Assembly (NCBI RefSeq): GCF_001905005.1
Contig: NZ_LWKZ01000024.1
Coordinates: forward strand, 615,427-679,426
Direction: 5' to 3'
Length of the DNA stretch: 64,000 bases
Origin: Streptomyces sp. CB02923
Lineage (GTDB): Bacteria > Actinomycetota > Actinomycetes > Streptomycetales > Streptomycetaceae
The number at the start of each line of letters is the position of its first letter. The first letter of the stretch is position 1. The notes beneath the pieces are model-generated. The model had not been told where the DNA came from. It saw nothing but the letters and a program-made list of their open reading frames with translations, and did no database searches. The position numbers were made by a program, and so were the translations under genes. This document shows positions 1-7,647 of the stretch, piece after piece.

Positions 1-172
1 GAATGCGGGATTACGCGAACGGCTGATCGAGCCGTCGATCTCCTCATGGACGGATAGTCAGGAGCTTCTCTCCCTATTGGTACTGGCCGATCGGCCTGTG
101 GGTACTGGCCGGCCGGCCGGCGGAGCAAGCGTGCGGTACGGCGGGACCCGGCGCGAGGTAGGGAGGAATTCC
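1..172. other. 5' flank of the prenyltransferase gene, no gene supported
   Basis: No complete gene is visible here. The frame of the prenyltransferase stays open to the window edge, so an upstream extension cannot be formally excluded. However, AGGGAGGAATTCC directly before the ATG at 173 is a strong ribosome binding site and favours that start. The stretch has a short near-repeat (GGTACTGGCC twice, about 79-110) and a GGCCGGCCGGCC palindrome. A short open tail ending in TAG at 55-57 could be the end of an upstream gene, but it is too short to call. Confidence 0.4.
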
Positions 173-1279
173 ATGTCGTCTGTTCGGTCGGTTCCACGGG
201 TTTCTGCGAGCGCGACGTTCTTGGACTACGGGGTCACGACCGCGACACGCCTTCTCGGCAGCGCGGGCATGGACGTCGAACAGGGCACAAAGGTGCTGCG
301 GCGGATGCTGTCCCCGTGGGGGGCGAGGCGGATCGGAGCGAACCCCGGTTGGCACTCCGACGTATGCGCCGACGGTTCGCCGATCGAGTTCTCGGCGGCC
401 TTCTCCGGGGAGGACATACAGATACGGGTGCTCGTGGAGGCCCTTCCCGACCGGCTGAGCACCTCGTCCGCGCAGACCGCGGCGCTCGATCTCACCGAGG
501 GGCTGACCCAGGACTTCGGCGCCGCCGGAAAGCGGCTGGCGATGGTGTCGGACCTGTTCCTGCCGGACGAGGACCCGACCGGCTTCGCCATGATGCACGC
601 CGCCGCCCTCGCACCCACCGGCGGGCCCGCATTCAAGGTCTACCTCAATCCGAACGCCAATGAGGGCATGACCGGCACCGAGCGGACCCGCGAGGCACTG
701 GACCGCCTCGGGTTCGGAAAGGCGTGGGCTGCGGTCAGCGCCTACGCGAGCCGGGGATTCGACCTCGACAGGATCGTCTACTTCGGTCTCGACCTGGCCG
801 ACGGCCCCGCGTCACGCGTGAAGGTGTACTTCCGCCACTACGACATCTCTCCGGCGGAACTCGACGCCAAAATGGAGATCTCGCTTCAGCACGAAGCCGG
901 ATTCCTGGGGGAGTTCTGCCGTCGGCTGACCGGCAGCGACAGTGAGGTACGGGCCCAGCCGCTGGTCAGCAATCTGACGTTCACGGACGCCGGCGGGCAC
1001 ATACCGGTGTCCGCGACGCTGTACGTCCCGTTGTGGCGGCACACGGCGAGCGACCGGACCGTCCGGGACCGCATCAGCTCGGTCATGGCCGACATGGGCC
1101 TTTCCCTCGACGGCTATCGGTCGCTGCTGAACCTCATGGCCCGGCGTCCGCTCGCGGCCGGCCGTGGCATCCACACGTACGCATCGGCCCGGATGCACCA
1201 CGGACGGCCTCGCCTGACCATCTATTGGTCGCCGGAACTCTACGACCGGTATCCGCCTGCCCGTTATCAACGGGGGTGA
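173..1279 (+). CDS. Tryptophan dimethylallyltransferase-family (ABBA) aromatic prenyltransferase
   Basis: The 368-residue protein resembles bacterial indole prenyltransferases of the DMATS superfamily, which move a dimethylallyl group from DMAPP to an indole ring without a metal cofactor. Recognisable family blocks are the mid-protein segment around RVKVYFRHYDIS and the C-terminal ARMHHGRPRLTIYWSPELY, with alternating charged and aromatic strands typical of the ABBA barrel. The length fits bacterial members. The ATG at 173 was chosen because AGGGAGGAATTCC precedes it. The next gene, a PLP enzyme, starts 5 bases after the stop (1285; an in-frame GTG at 1276 would overlap the TGA), so the two are co-transcribed. 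The substrate is probably tryptophan or an indole derivative; the ring position cannot be read from sequence. Confidence 0.85.
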   Translation: MSSVRSVPRVSASATFLDYGVTTATRLLGSAGMDVEQGTKVLRRMLSPWGARRIGANPGWHSDVCADGSPIEFSAAFSGEDIQIRVLVEALPDRLSTSSAQTAALDLTEGLTQDFGAAGKRLAMVSDLFLPDEDPTGFAMMHAAALAPTGGPAFKVYLNPNANEGMTGTERTREALDRLGFGKAWAAVSAYASRGFDLDRIVYFGLDLADGPASRVKVYFRHYDISPAELDAKMEISLQHEAGFLGEFCRRLTGSDSEVRAQPLVSNLTFTDAGGHIPVSATLYVPLWRHTASDRTVRDRISSVMADMGLSLDGYRSLLNLMARRPLAAGRGIHTYASARMHHGRPRLTIYWSPELYDRYPPARYQRG

Positions 1280-1284
1280 GCGCC

Positions 1285-2523
1285 GTGCCACTGTCCGACG
1301 CGTACCGGCACCTGTTCGACGACGCGCAGGTCCGGCCCGGCCTGCTGCGGCAGCGGTCGCCTCTCCGGTGGGGCGCCTGTCCACCCGACGTCATCCCGCT
1401 GACGGCGGCCGAGCCGGATTTCCCCGGGCCCCCGGTGGTCACGGACGCCCTGCACGCGGCTCTTGCCGACGGCTACTTCCCCTATGCGTCGCTCACGGAA
1501 TGCGGTGAACTCCGGGAGGTCTTCTCCGACGTCGCCGAAACCCGTTACGGGATCGGCAGTCATCCCGATCGGGTGGTGGCGGCACCGGGGACCGCAGCCG
1601 CGCTCTGGGGCGTGGTGCACCTTCTGTGCGGAGAGGGCGACGAGTGCATTCTGCTGGACCCGGTCGACCTGCTCTTCGGCCAGGCCATCGACGCCGCGGG
1701 GGCCCGGCGGGTCTACTGCCCGGTGGACAAGGGCACGGGATTGCTGGACCCGGGCCGGCTCGCCTCCCTGATCACTTCGCGCACCGCCCTGATCTGCATG
1801 TGCAATCCGCACAATCCGCTGGGCACGGTCTTCACCGAAGCGGCCCTTCGCGCGGTGGCGGAGACGGCGGCTGCGTACCGGATCCCGGTCCTTTCCGACG
1901 AGGTGTGGAACGAGATCGTGTACCCGCCCGGAGCGCACGTCAGCATGGCGAGCCTGAACACCGGGAACAGTCCCCGCATCTATACGGTGACCGGCCTCTC
2001 CAAAACATTCGCGCTGCCGGGCCTGCGGATGGGATTCGTGATCGCCCCGACCCTGCGGGAGGCGGACGCCCTACAGCTCACCTTCCGGCGTCTCGGCGCC
2101 ACGTACAGCATGACCCCCTTCACCCAGGCCGGTGCCCTGGCCGCCCTGCGTCACGGCTGGCCCTGGAGGGACACTTTCCTGGAACATCTACGGGAGGTAC
2201 GTGATTTCTGCGTGGACCGGCTGAACTCGATTCCGGGAATTTCCTGCAACCGCCCGGACGGGACGTACGTACTGTTCCCCGATGTGTCCGCCACCGGGCT
2301 GAGCAGCCGGGCGATGGGCGAATTCCTGCTGTCCCGCGCCCGGGTGGCGGTGGTGGCCGGTACACCGGAGTGGTTCGGCCCGGCCGCCGAAGGCAATATC
2401 CGTATCAGCTACGCCACTTCGCGGGCGGTCATGGAAGAGGCGATGCACCGCATCGCCGGAGCCGTTGGCGAACTCCTCACCGGTGGCCCGGCCGCCCTCC
2501 AGGCCACCGGGGCCCGGCGATAG
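1285..2523 (+). CDS. MalY/PatB-like PLP-dependent C-S lyase or aminotransferase
   Basis: This is a fold-type I PLP enzyme of about 412 residues. Visible motifs are the substrate and PLP segment CNPHNPLG, the aspartate loop LSDEVWNEIVYP, and the Schiff-base lysine in TGLSKTFALPGLRMGF near residue 239. The NPHNP and DEVWNE forms are closer to MalY/PatB cystathionine beta-lyases than to aspartate aminotransferases. The GTG at 1285 is preferred because GGGGGTGA lies just upstream; a GTG at 1276 overlapping the previous stop is possible but has a poor ribosome binding site. Next to an indole prenyltransferase it could transaminate or cleave a (prenyl)tryptophan, in the way tryptophanase accompanies prenyltransferases in other Streptomyces pathways. 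That role is inferred. The stop lies 24 bases from the convergent P450. Confidence 0.8.
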   Translation: MPLSDAYRHLFDDAQVRPGLLRQRSPLRWGACPPDVIPLTAAEPDFPGPPVVTDALHAALADGYFPYASLTECGELREVFSDVAETRYGIGSHPDRVVAAPGTAAALWGVVHLLCGEGDECILLDPVDLLFGQAIDAAGARRVYCPVDKGTGLLDPGRLASLITSRTALICMCNPHNPLGTVFTEAALRAVAETAAAYRIPVLSDEVWNEIVYPPGAHVSMASLNTGNSPRIYTVTGLSKTFALPGLRMGFVIAPTLREADALQLTFRRLGATYSMTPFTQAGALAALRHGWPWRDTFLEHLREVRDFCVDRLNSIPGISCNRPDGTYVLFPDVSATGLSSRAMGEFLLSRARVAVVAGTPEWFGPAAEGNIRISYATSRAVMEEAMHRIAGAVGELLTGGPAALQATGARR

Positions 2524-2547
2524 AGCGTCACCGCCCCCACCCGGGCA

Positions 2548-4029
2548 TCAGCCTCGCAGCCGTGCCTTCAACGAGATCCACCAGGATGTACGCCGCTTCC
2601 TCCGGGAGGGAACCGGCAGCGGCACCACCGACGGAAAACGGGCCGGGGGCTCGGCAGCGGACTCAGAGCCGCTGCCGGTGGCGCCCCGGCCGCTGCCCGC
2701 GGCACTCCACAGCTGCTGCCCGGCCTCCGCGGAGGCACGCACCGCACCGGCGGGCGCGGTGAACGTCACCGGGAGGCTGGCCAGGTGCCGTGTCATCCAG
2801 CCCGATTTCCAGCTCAGTTGTTCCTCGGGGATGCGCAGTCGTACGTCGGGGAGCCTCGCCAGCAGCGCGTCGATGCCGGTGTCGGCGATGGCGCGGCCGA
2901 TGTTCTGGCCGGGGCACTCCTGGGGACCGCTGCTGAAGGCGAGGTGCGAACGGTTGCCGTGCAGGGGGATCGAGGGGTCCGGCCGGACGGACGGATCGTG
3001 GTTCCCCGCGGCCAGGCCCAGCAGCAGCATGTCCCCCGCCTCGACCTTCTGACCGCCGACCTCCGTGTCCACGGCGGCCCACCGGCCGGGAATGGTCATC
3101 AGCGGCGGTTCGCTCCACAGCACCTGCTCCACCACGTCGGGCAGGGTCATCTGCCCGCCGGCCAACGAGGCGTGGCACCGGGGGTCGGTCAGCACCATCC
3201 GCAGGGTGCTCTTGAGGAGGTTGACCGTGGTTTCGTTGGCGGCGATGAGGATGACCCGCAGGTGGTTCCACACCTCCTCGTCGGTCAGCCGCGAGGAGTG
3301 TTCGATCAGCCAGGACGTGACGTCGTGGCCGCGGTTGCGGCGCTTGCGCCGCACGAGCTCCGTGAGGGTCTCCACGATGAACGCGTTGCTGGCCACCGAG
3401 GTTTCGGTGCCCGCCACCATGTCCCTGCTGGCGGCGACCAGCCGCGGCCCGTACTCGTCGGGCATGCCCAGGAGCTGCGTCAGGACGAGCATGGGCAGGT
3501 GCTCGCAGAACTCCTCGGCCAGGTCCGCCTCCCCCCGCTCGGCGAAGCCGTCGATCAACTGGTGCGTGAAGCGGGTGATGTGCCGCCGGATTCCGCGGCG
3601 GTTGAAGCGCTCCAGGCTGTCGGTGACCGCCAGGCGCAGCCGGTTGCGTTCCTCGCCGTCCAGGAACAGGCAGACCGGCTGCCAGGCGATCATCGGGAGC
3701 AGCGGGGAGTCCGGCGGGACCCGCCCTTCCCTGAACCAGCGCCAGATACGGGAGTCACGGCTGAACCGGGCGGGTGTACCGGCGACTTCCAGGATCTCGC
3801 GGTATCCGAGGACGAGCCAGGCCGGGAGGTCGCCGTCCAGCAGAACGGGCGCGATGGCGCCGTGCCGGGCGCGCAGGCGCTCGTACAGGCCCATGGGATC
3901 CTCGGCCGCCTCGGGGCCGAAGAGCCGCGCCAGTCCGTCCGGGGCGCCGAACCGGGCGTGTGCCGGACACCCGGGAGGCGGAGTGGGAGCCCACGCGGTG
4001 CGGGGCTGTTCGGGGAAAGAGGAGGTCAC
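2548..4029 (-). CDS. CYP157-like cytochrome P450 of the conservon, lacking the ExxR motif
   Basis: A 493-residue P450. The heme-cysteine loop is FSSGPQECPGQN and the I-helix reads LIAANETTVNLL. Where the K-helix ExxR should be, the sequence is VVEQVLWSEPP, so the universally conserved Arg is absent. As I recall, EQxLW in place of ExxR is the hallmark of the CYP157 family, whose genes sit in Streptomyces conservons. The GTG start at 4029 overlaps the GTPase stop (GTGA), making it the last gene of that operon. A Ser/Gly/Pro-rich tail of roughly 60 residues after the usual P450 end (ending near KARLRG) makes it longer than typical members of about 400 residues. Substrate and electron-transfer partner are unknown. 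Confidence 0.9.
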   Translation of the reverse strand: MTSSFPEQPRTAWAPTPPPGCPAHARFGAPDGLARLFGPEAAEDPMGLYERLRARHGAIAPVLLDGDLPAWLVLGYREILEVAGTPARFSRDSRIWRWFREGRVPPDSPLLPMIAWQPVCLFLDGEERNRLRLAVTDSLERFNRRGIRRHITRFTHQLIDGFAERGEADLAEEFCEHLPMLVLTQLLGMPDEYGPRLVAASRDMVAGTETSVASNAFIVETLTELVRRKRRNRGHDVTSWLIEHSSRLTDEEVWNHLRVILIAANETTVNLLKSTLRMVLTDPRCHASLAGGQMTLPDVVEQVLWSEPPLMTIPGRWAAVDTEVGGQKVEAGDMLLLGLAAGNHDPSVRPDPSIPLHGNRSHLAFSSGPQECPGQNIGRAIADTGIDALLARLPDVRLRIPEEQLSWKSGWMTRHLASLPVTFTAPAGAVRASAEAGQQLWSAAGSGRGATGSGSESAAEPPARFPSVVPLPVPSRRKRRTSWWISLKARLRG

Positions 4030-4649
4030 CGTCGCTCCGGGGTCGTGGTGGTGAGGGCGTGCAGGTAGCGCATGAGGGTCAGCAGGCCGTCGCGGCTGGA
4101 GACGCGTTCGCGGGCATCGCAGTCGATCACCGGCACCCCGTCGGGGATGTCCAGGGCCTCCCGGAGTTCGGACGCCGGGTAGCAGGGTGCGTCCGGGAAG
4201 GCGTTGATGGCGACGATGAAGGGCACCCCGCGTTCCTCCAGCCGGCCCATCACGTCGAAGCTGTCTTCCAGCCGCCGGGTGTCGATCAGGACCACGGCGC
4301 CCAGCGCTCCTTCGAAGAGCCCGTCCCACAGGAACCAGAACCGCTGCTGGCCCGGGGTGCCGAAGACGTAGAGCACCAGCTTGTCGCTGAGGGTGATCCG
4401 GCCGAAGTCCATCGCCACGGTGGTCTCGTTCTTGCGCTCGACACCGGCGATGTCGTCCACTCCGGCACCGGCCTGCGTCATGATCTCTTCGGTGGTGAGG
4501 GGCCTGATCTCACTGACCGAGCCGACCAGGGTGGTCTTCCCGACCCCGAAGCCGCCGACGATCACCACCTTCACCGCGGTGCTGACCGAGGCCGGCAGGA
4601 TGTCTTCGCTCCGGGGGCCGACGACGGGTTCAGAGATTCTGTAGTCCAT
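4026..4649 (-). CDS. cvnD: Conservon small GTPase (CvnD type)
   Basis: This 207-residue Ras-like GTPase of the conservon type has P-loop GGFGVGKTTL (about residues 32-41), switch II GTPGQQRF and a degenerate base-recognition motif AINAFP in place of NKxD, as is usual for CvnD proteins. Conservon GTPases are thought to form a membrane-associated signalling complex with the sensor kinase, the roadblock protein and the DUF742 protein, resembling a G-protein-coupled switch. The start overlaps the end of the DUF742 gene by 20 bases and the stop overlaps the P450 start, so translation is coupled. Downstream output is not visible. Confidence 0.93.
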   Translation of the reverse strand: MDYRISEPVVGPRSEDILPASVSTAVKVVIVGGFGVGKTTLVGSVSEIRPLTTEEIMTQAGAGVDDIAGVERKNETTVAMDFGRITLSDKLVLYVFGTPGQQRFWFLWDGLFEGALGAVVLIDTRRLEDSFDVMGRLEERGVPFIVAINAFPDAPCYPASELREALDIPDGVPVIDCDARERVSSRDGLLTLMRYLHALTTTTPERR

Positions 4650-5001
4650 GCATCACCGCCTCCAGGAGTTCCACGTCGGGCAGCGACTGGGTCAGAGCCG
4701 ATGCCCGTGCCTCGACATGTCCGCTGGCCAGGAGGTCCGTGAGCAGTACGGTGATCACGCTGACCGGCAGGTGGAGATAGGCCGAGATCTCGGCGACGGA
4801 GAGCGGGTAGCCGCAGATGCGGACGATGGCGGCGGGTTCGGGCTGCATGCCCGGACCGGGTTCGCCGCGGCTCACGATCAGCGTGACCATGTCGAGAGAG
4901 GCGTGCCGGTCGGGCGTTTTCCGGCCGGACGTGATGACGTAGAGCCGTTCGGGGCCGCCCTCTTCCCAGGGCCGGTGCTGTTCCTGCTCCGGATCACTCA
5001 T
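4630..5001 (-). CDS. cvnC: Conservon DUF742 protein (CvnC type)
   Basis: A 123-residue DUF742 protein. It has the family's winged-helix-like core: ICGYPLSVAEISAYLHLPVSVITVLLTDLLASGHVEAR is split here over residues of the second half, with the conserved VRPYxLT-like strand replaced by LYVITSGR near the N-terminus. It probably bridges the sensor kinase and the GTPase. The ATG at 5001 overlaps the roadblock stop in an ATGA arrangement. The longer in-frame reading upstream has no ribosome binding site and runs over the roadblock gene, so it was not used. Confidence 0.9.
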   Translation of the reverse strand: MSDPEQEQHRPWEEGGPERLYVITSGRKTPDRHASLDMVTLIVSRGEPGPGMQPEPAAIVRICGYPLSVAEISAYLHLPVSVITVLLTDLLASGHVEARASALTQSLPDVELLEAVMHGLQNL

Positions 5002-5420
5002 GGGGCCTGCCGGTCCGCCCGTGGCGGGCTGGTGAGGTGCTGCCCGATCCGGGCGACCAGATCGCGCATCCGCTGCCCTATGAGGCCGGCGTCCACGTCG
5101 TCGTCGGCCAGCACCGCCAGATAGGCGCCCGCGCCGGCCGCCATCAGGTAGAAGAAGCCGCCGTCGACCTCGACGACGACGAGTTTCATCCGGCCGTCGC
5201 CCCGCGGGAATTCCGCGCCGATGGCCGCCGACAGGCTCTGCAGCCCGGCGCAGGCGGCGGCGAGCCGGTCGGCGGTGTCGTTGTCCGCACCGAACTGCGC
5301 CATGCACAGGCCGTCCGAGGACAGCACCACGACATTGCGGGTCTGCGGAACGCCGGCCGCCAACTCCTCCAGCATCCAGTCCATGTTGAGCCGCTGCTTT
5401 GTCGCCACTTGCTCACTCAT
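4998..5420 (-). CDS. cvnB: Conservon roadblock/LC7-domain protein (CvnB type)
   Basis: A 140-residue roadblock/LC7 protein. It opens with LDWML-like MDWMLEELAAGVPQTRNVVV and continues with VLSSDGLCMAQ and a C-terminal amphipathic helix; proteins of this family regulate small GTPases by dimeric docking. It is the second gene of the conservon, 18 bases after the sensor kinase and overlapping the DUF742 gene by 4 bases. Length and order match the canonical cvnA-B-C-D array. No catalytic residues are expected. Confidence 0.93.
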   Translation of the reverse strand: MSEQVATKQRLNMDWMLEELAAGVPQTRNVVVLSSDGLCMAQFGADNDTADRLAAACAGLQSLSAAIGAEFPRGDGRMKLVVVEVDGGFFYLMAAGAGAYLAVLADDDVDAGLIGQRMRDLVARIGQHLTSPPRADRQAP

Positions 5421-5438
5421 CCTTCTCTGCCGGCTCGG

Positions 5439-6935
5439 TCACTGCTCGGGCTCTTCATCGCTCGGATTGTGGGGACGCTGCTCCGGGGCCCCGGCCGCGG
5501 GCCCGCCGGAGTCACCGTCGAGGAAGGCGGACATCCACATCCCGGCCGGTGCGGACCGGCCGGACGCCGTCGGGGAGCGGGCGTCGGACCCGGCGGGCGG
5601 CGCCTGCTGCGGCCGCACGGACGAGATCACCGTGCGGGTGCGCCGCCTGCGCTGCGGGAGGCCGTTGGCGGTGCGCGGAGCGTCGGCGGGCACCGGCTCG
5701 TCGACGGCCGCTTCGGCACGGTGCTTCGGGCCGCTGGGGCGGCGGGGCGGCGGCAGGCTGGCCGCCTTGGCCAGGGCCCCGCCGGGCACCGGGGTCACGG
5801 TGATCAGGTCCGGCGGTACGACCAGGACGACGCGCACGCCGCCGTACGCGGACACCCGCAGGGAGACCTTGAAGCGGTTCGTGTGGGACAGCCGGCCGAC
5901 CACCGCCAGGCCGAGCCGTGGTGACTCGCCCAGGTCGTCGAGGTCCAGTCCGCTCTTCGAGTGCTGCGCCAGGGCCCGCTCGGCGCGGATGCGGGCTTCG
6001 TCGGTCAGGCCGAGCCCGGCGTCCTCGATCTCGACGGCGACGCCGGACTGGACCTCGGCCGCGGTCAGGTGCACGCGGGTCTGCGGCGGTGAATAGCGGG
6101 TGGCGTTGTCCAGGAGTTCGGCCACGGCGTGGATCAAGGGTTCGGCGGCGCGGCCGAGGACTCCGACGTCGGCCACCGAGTGCAGGTCGACGCGCTGGTA
6201 GTCGGTGATCCGGGACATGGCACCGCGCAACACGTTGAACAGCGGGATGTCCTTCTGCCACTGACGCCCCGGCCGGGCGCCGCCGAGGACGGCGATGCTG
6301 TCCGCCAGCCGGCCGATCAGGGCGGTGCGGTGGTCGAGGTGCAGCAGGTCGCCGAAGACCTGTGGGTCCTGGCCGTGCCGGTCCTCCATCTCGCGTAGTT
6401 CCAGGGCCTGCTGGTGCACGATGGCCTGGACGCGCCGGGCGATGTTGACGAAGGCTCGCTGGGCGGAGTCACGCAGGTCCTCCTCGGTCTCCACGGCCTG
6501 GAGGACGTAGCGCAGCACCGCGTGGTGCGCGGCTTCGAACCGGGGGCTCACCCGGGACGCCTGGCAGGTGCCGCGCAGTGCCTCGTCGACCGGCATGCCC
6601 TGCTGGAGCCGGGCCATGGCCGCGGGCAGGGTTTCCTTGGCCATCCGTTCCGTCTCGGTCTCCTGCTCGGCCAACTGCCGTTGCAGGGCGGCCTCTCTTT
6701 CGGTGTACTGCCTGCGCAGTTCTTCCAGCGCACGCCCTCGGCGCGCTGCTTTCCGGGTCGCGGCGGCCACTGCCGCGGTGGCGAGAGCGCCGATCCAGAC
6801 GGCGTGGGCGCCGGCCGCCGACGGCAGCATCGGAACGGCCACGGCCACACATATGGCCAGGAAGACGGGTGGCAGCAGCCACATTGCGGTAGAGGCCGGC
6901 CCCGGCCTTCCGGGTGACGAATCAGCATGAACCAT
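5439..6935 (-). CDS. cvnA: Conservon sensor histidine kinase-like ATPase (CvnA type)
   Basis: A 498-residue membrane sensor. Two hydrophobic segments lie near residues 18-55 and are followed by a coiled coil (EELRRQYTEREAALQRQLAEQE). A dimerisation helix region contains LDHRTALIGRLAD. The HATPase_c domain shows the N box AELLDNATRYSPP, G1 EIEDAGLGL and a G2-like region before LGLAVVGRLS. The C-terminal 100 residues are Pro/Arg-rich and low-complexity, as in other CvnA proteins. The ATG at 6935 has GAGG upstream. It is the first gene of the minus-strand conservon, so the operon promoter should lie in 6936-7647. Confidence 0.92.
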   Translation of the reverse strand: MVHADSSPGRPGPASTAMWLLPPVFLAICVAVAVPMLPSAAGAHAVWIGALATAAVAAATRKAARRGRALEELRRQYTEREAALQRQLAEQETETERMAKETLPAAMARLQQGMPVDEALRGTCQASRVSPRFEAAHHAVLRYVLQAVETEEDLRDSAQRAFVNIARRVQAIVHQQALELREMEDRHGQDPQVFGDLLHLDHRTALIGRLADSIAVLGGARPGRQWQKDIPLFNVLRGAMSRITDYQRVDLHSVADVGVLGRAAEPLIHAVAELLDNATRYSPPQTRVHLTAAEVQSGVAVEIEDAGLGLTDEARIRAERALAQHSKSGLDLDDLGESPRLGLAVVGRLSHTNRFKVSLRVSAYGGVRVVLVVPPDLITVTPVPGGALAKAASLPPPRRPSGPKHRAEAAVDEPVPADAPRTANGLPQRRRRTRTVISSVRPQQAPPAGSDARSPTASGRSAPAGMWMSAFLDGDSGGPAAGAPEQRPHNPSDEEPEQ

Positions 6936-7310
6936 CGGCAGCCTCAGAGCGCTATGGGAAGGGAATGGGCGTCGTACACGTCGTCGTACATGCGTCGCTC
7001 ACGGAATTCACGGACGTCGAGAAAGCAGCGAATAGGCGATGGCCGACCATCGGTTCGCACACACCGGTCAATTGCCGCGGTGCACGCCGGGCCGATGTGT
7101 CGTAACGGTCACGGCTCGCTGCGCGGCAGTGAGCATAGCGGGGCCCGCGGGGCTCCGCGGGGCATGTGCACACAACACCTGAATGTACTCATGTACGAAA
7201 GTCAGAAGAATCGTTTGGCGCTAGTCATTCACCGGTCGGGGCGGAGCGGGGGCGGCGCGGCAGGTAATCGAATGGGCAGCAACTCGCCGGAGAATTCGGG
7301 AAATGCGGCT

Positions 7311-7325
7311 CGGTACGTCGTACCG
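7311..7325. promoter_or_regulatory. Perfect inverted repeat, candidate operator
   Basis: CGGTACG-T-CGTACCG: 7-base perfect arms around one base, 320 bases upstream of the first NRPS gene. The shape suits a dimeric repressor. No TetR or similar regulator gene is adjacent, so the partner is unknown. Confidence 0.35.
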
Positions 7326-7396
7326 CCGTCCCCGGAAGGCGCTCTCGCGGCCCCCAGTCCCCCGGCCCGGTCCGATCCGCGCACCCCCTCGATCTC

Positions 7397-7413
7397 GTCT
7401 CACATGGTGAGAC
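7397..7413. promoter_or_regulatory. Perfect inverted repeat, candidate operator
   Basis: GTCTCAC-ATG-GTGAGAC: 7-base perfect arms with a 3-base spacer, 235 bases upstream of the first NRPS start. It is too short and too lacking in U-tract to be a good terminator; operator-like. Confidence 0.4.
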
Positions 7414-7647
7414 AAACGGCGGGGTTGGCTGCTGTCCGCCATGGCCTCTCGCCGTCGCCGGAATGCGTCGACGCACGGTCCGGCGGCTCACTAACTTTGC
7501 CGGGGCCGGGTGGTTCACCGGCGCGTTCGTGTGCCGGAGGTTCCCGTGGCTCCCGGCCCCTCCGTCGCCCCCGGCCGCGGCCCGAGCGTCAGTCATCAAC
7601 GTTGAGCCCGTACGGCAGCACCCGTGCGGAGCGAGCGGGAGGAAGCA

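Larger units (their letters stand above)
6936..7647. promoter_or_regulatory. Divergent intergenic region between the conservon and the NRPS cluster
   Basis: About 710 bases without a credible gene; the open frames here are short or antisense shadows. It must carry the leftward conservon promoter and the rightward promoter for the NRPS operon. Visible structure: a GC hairpin CCCGCGG/CCGCGGG at 7144-7161, and two perfect inverted repeats at 7311-7325 and 7397-7413, entered separately. The AT-richer part around 7170-7230 is the best place for promoters, but no convincing -35/-10 pair was identified. Confidence 0.5.

Noticed and set aside
2785..4068. Open frame of 427 codons on the plus strand
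   Set aside because: It is antisense to the P450, which has clear heme and I-helix motifs in its own frame.
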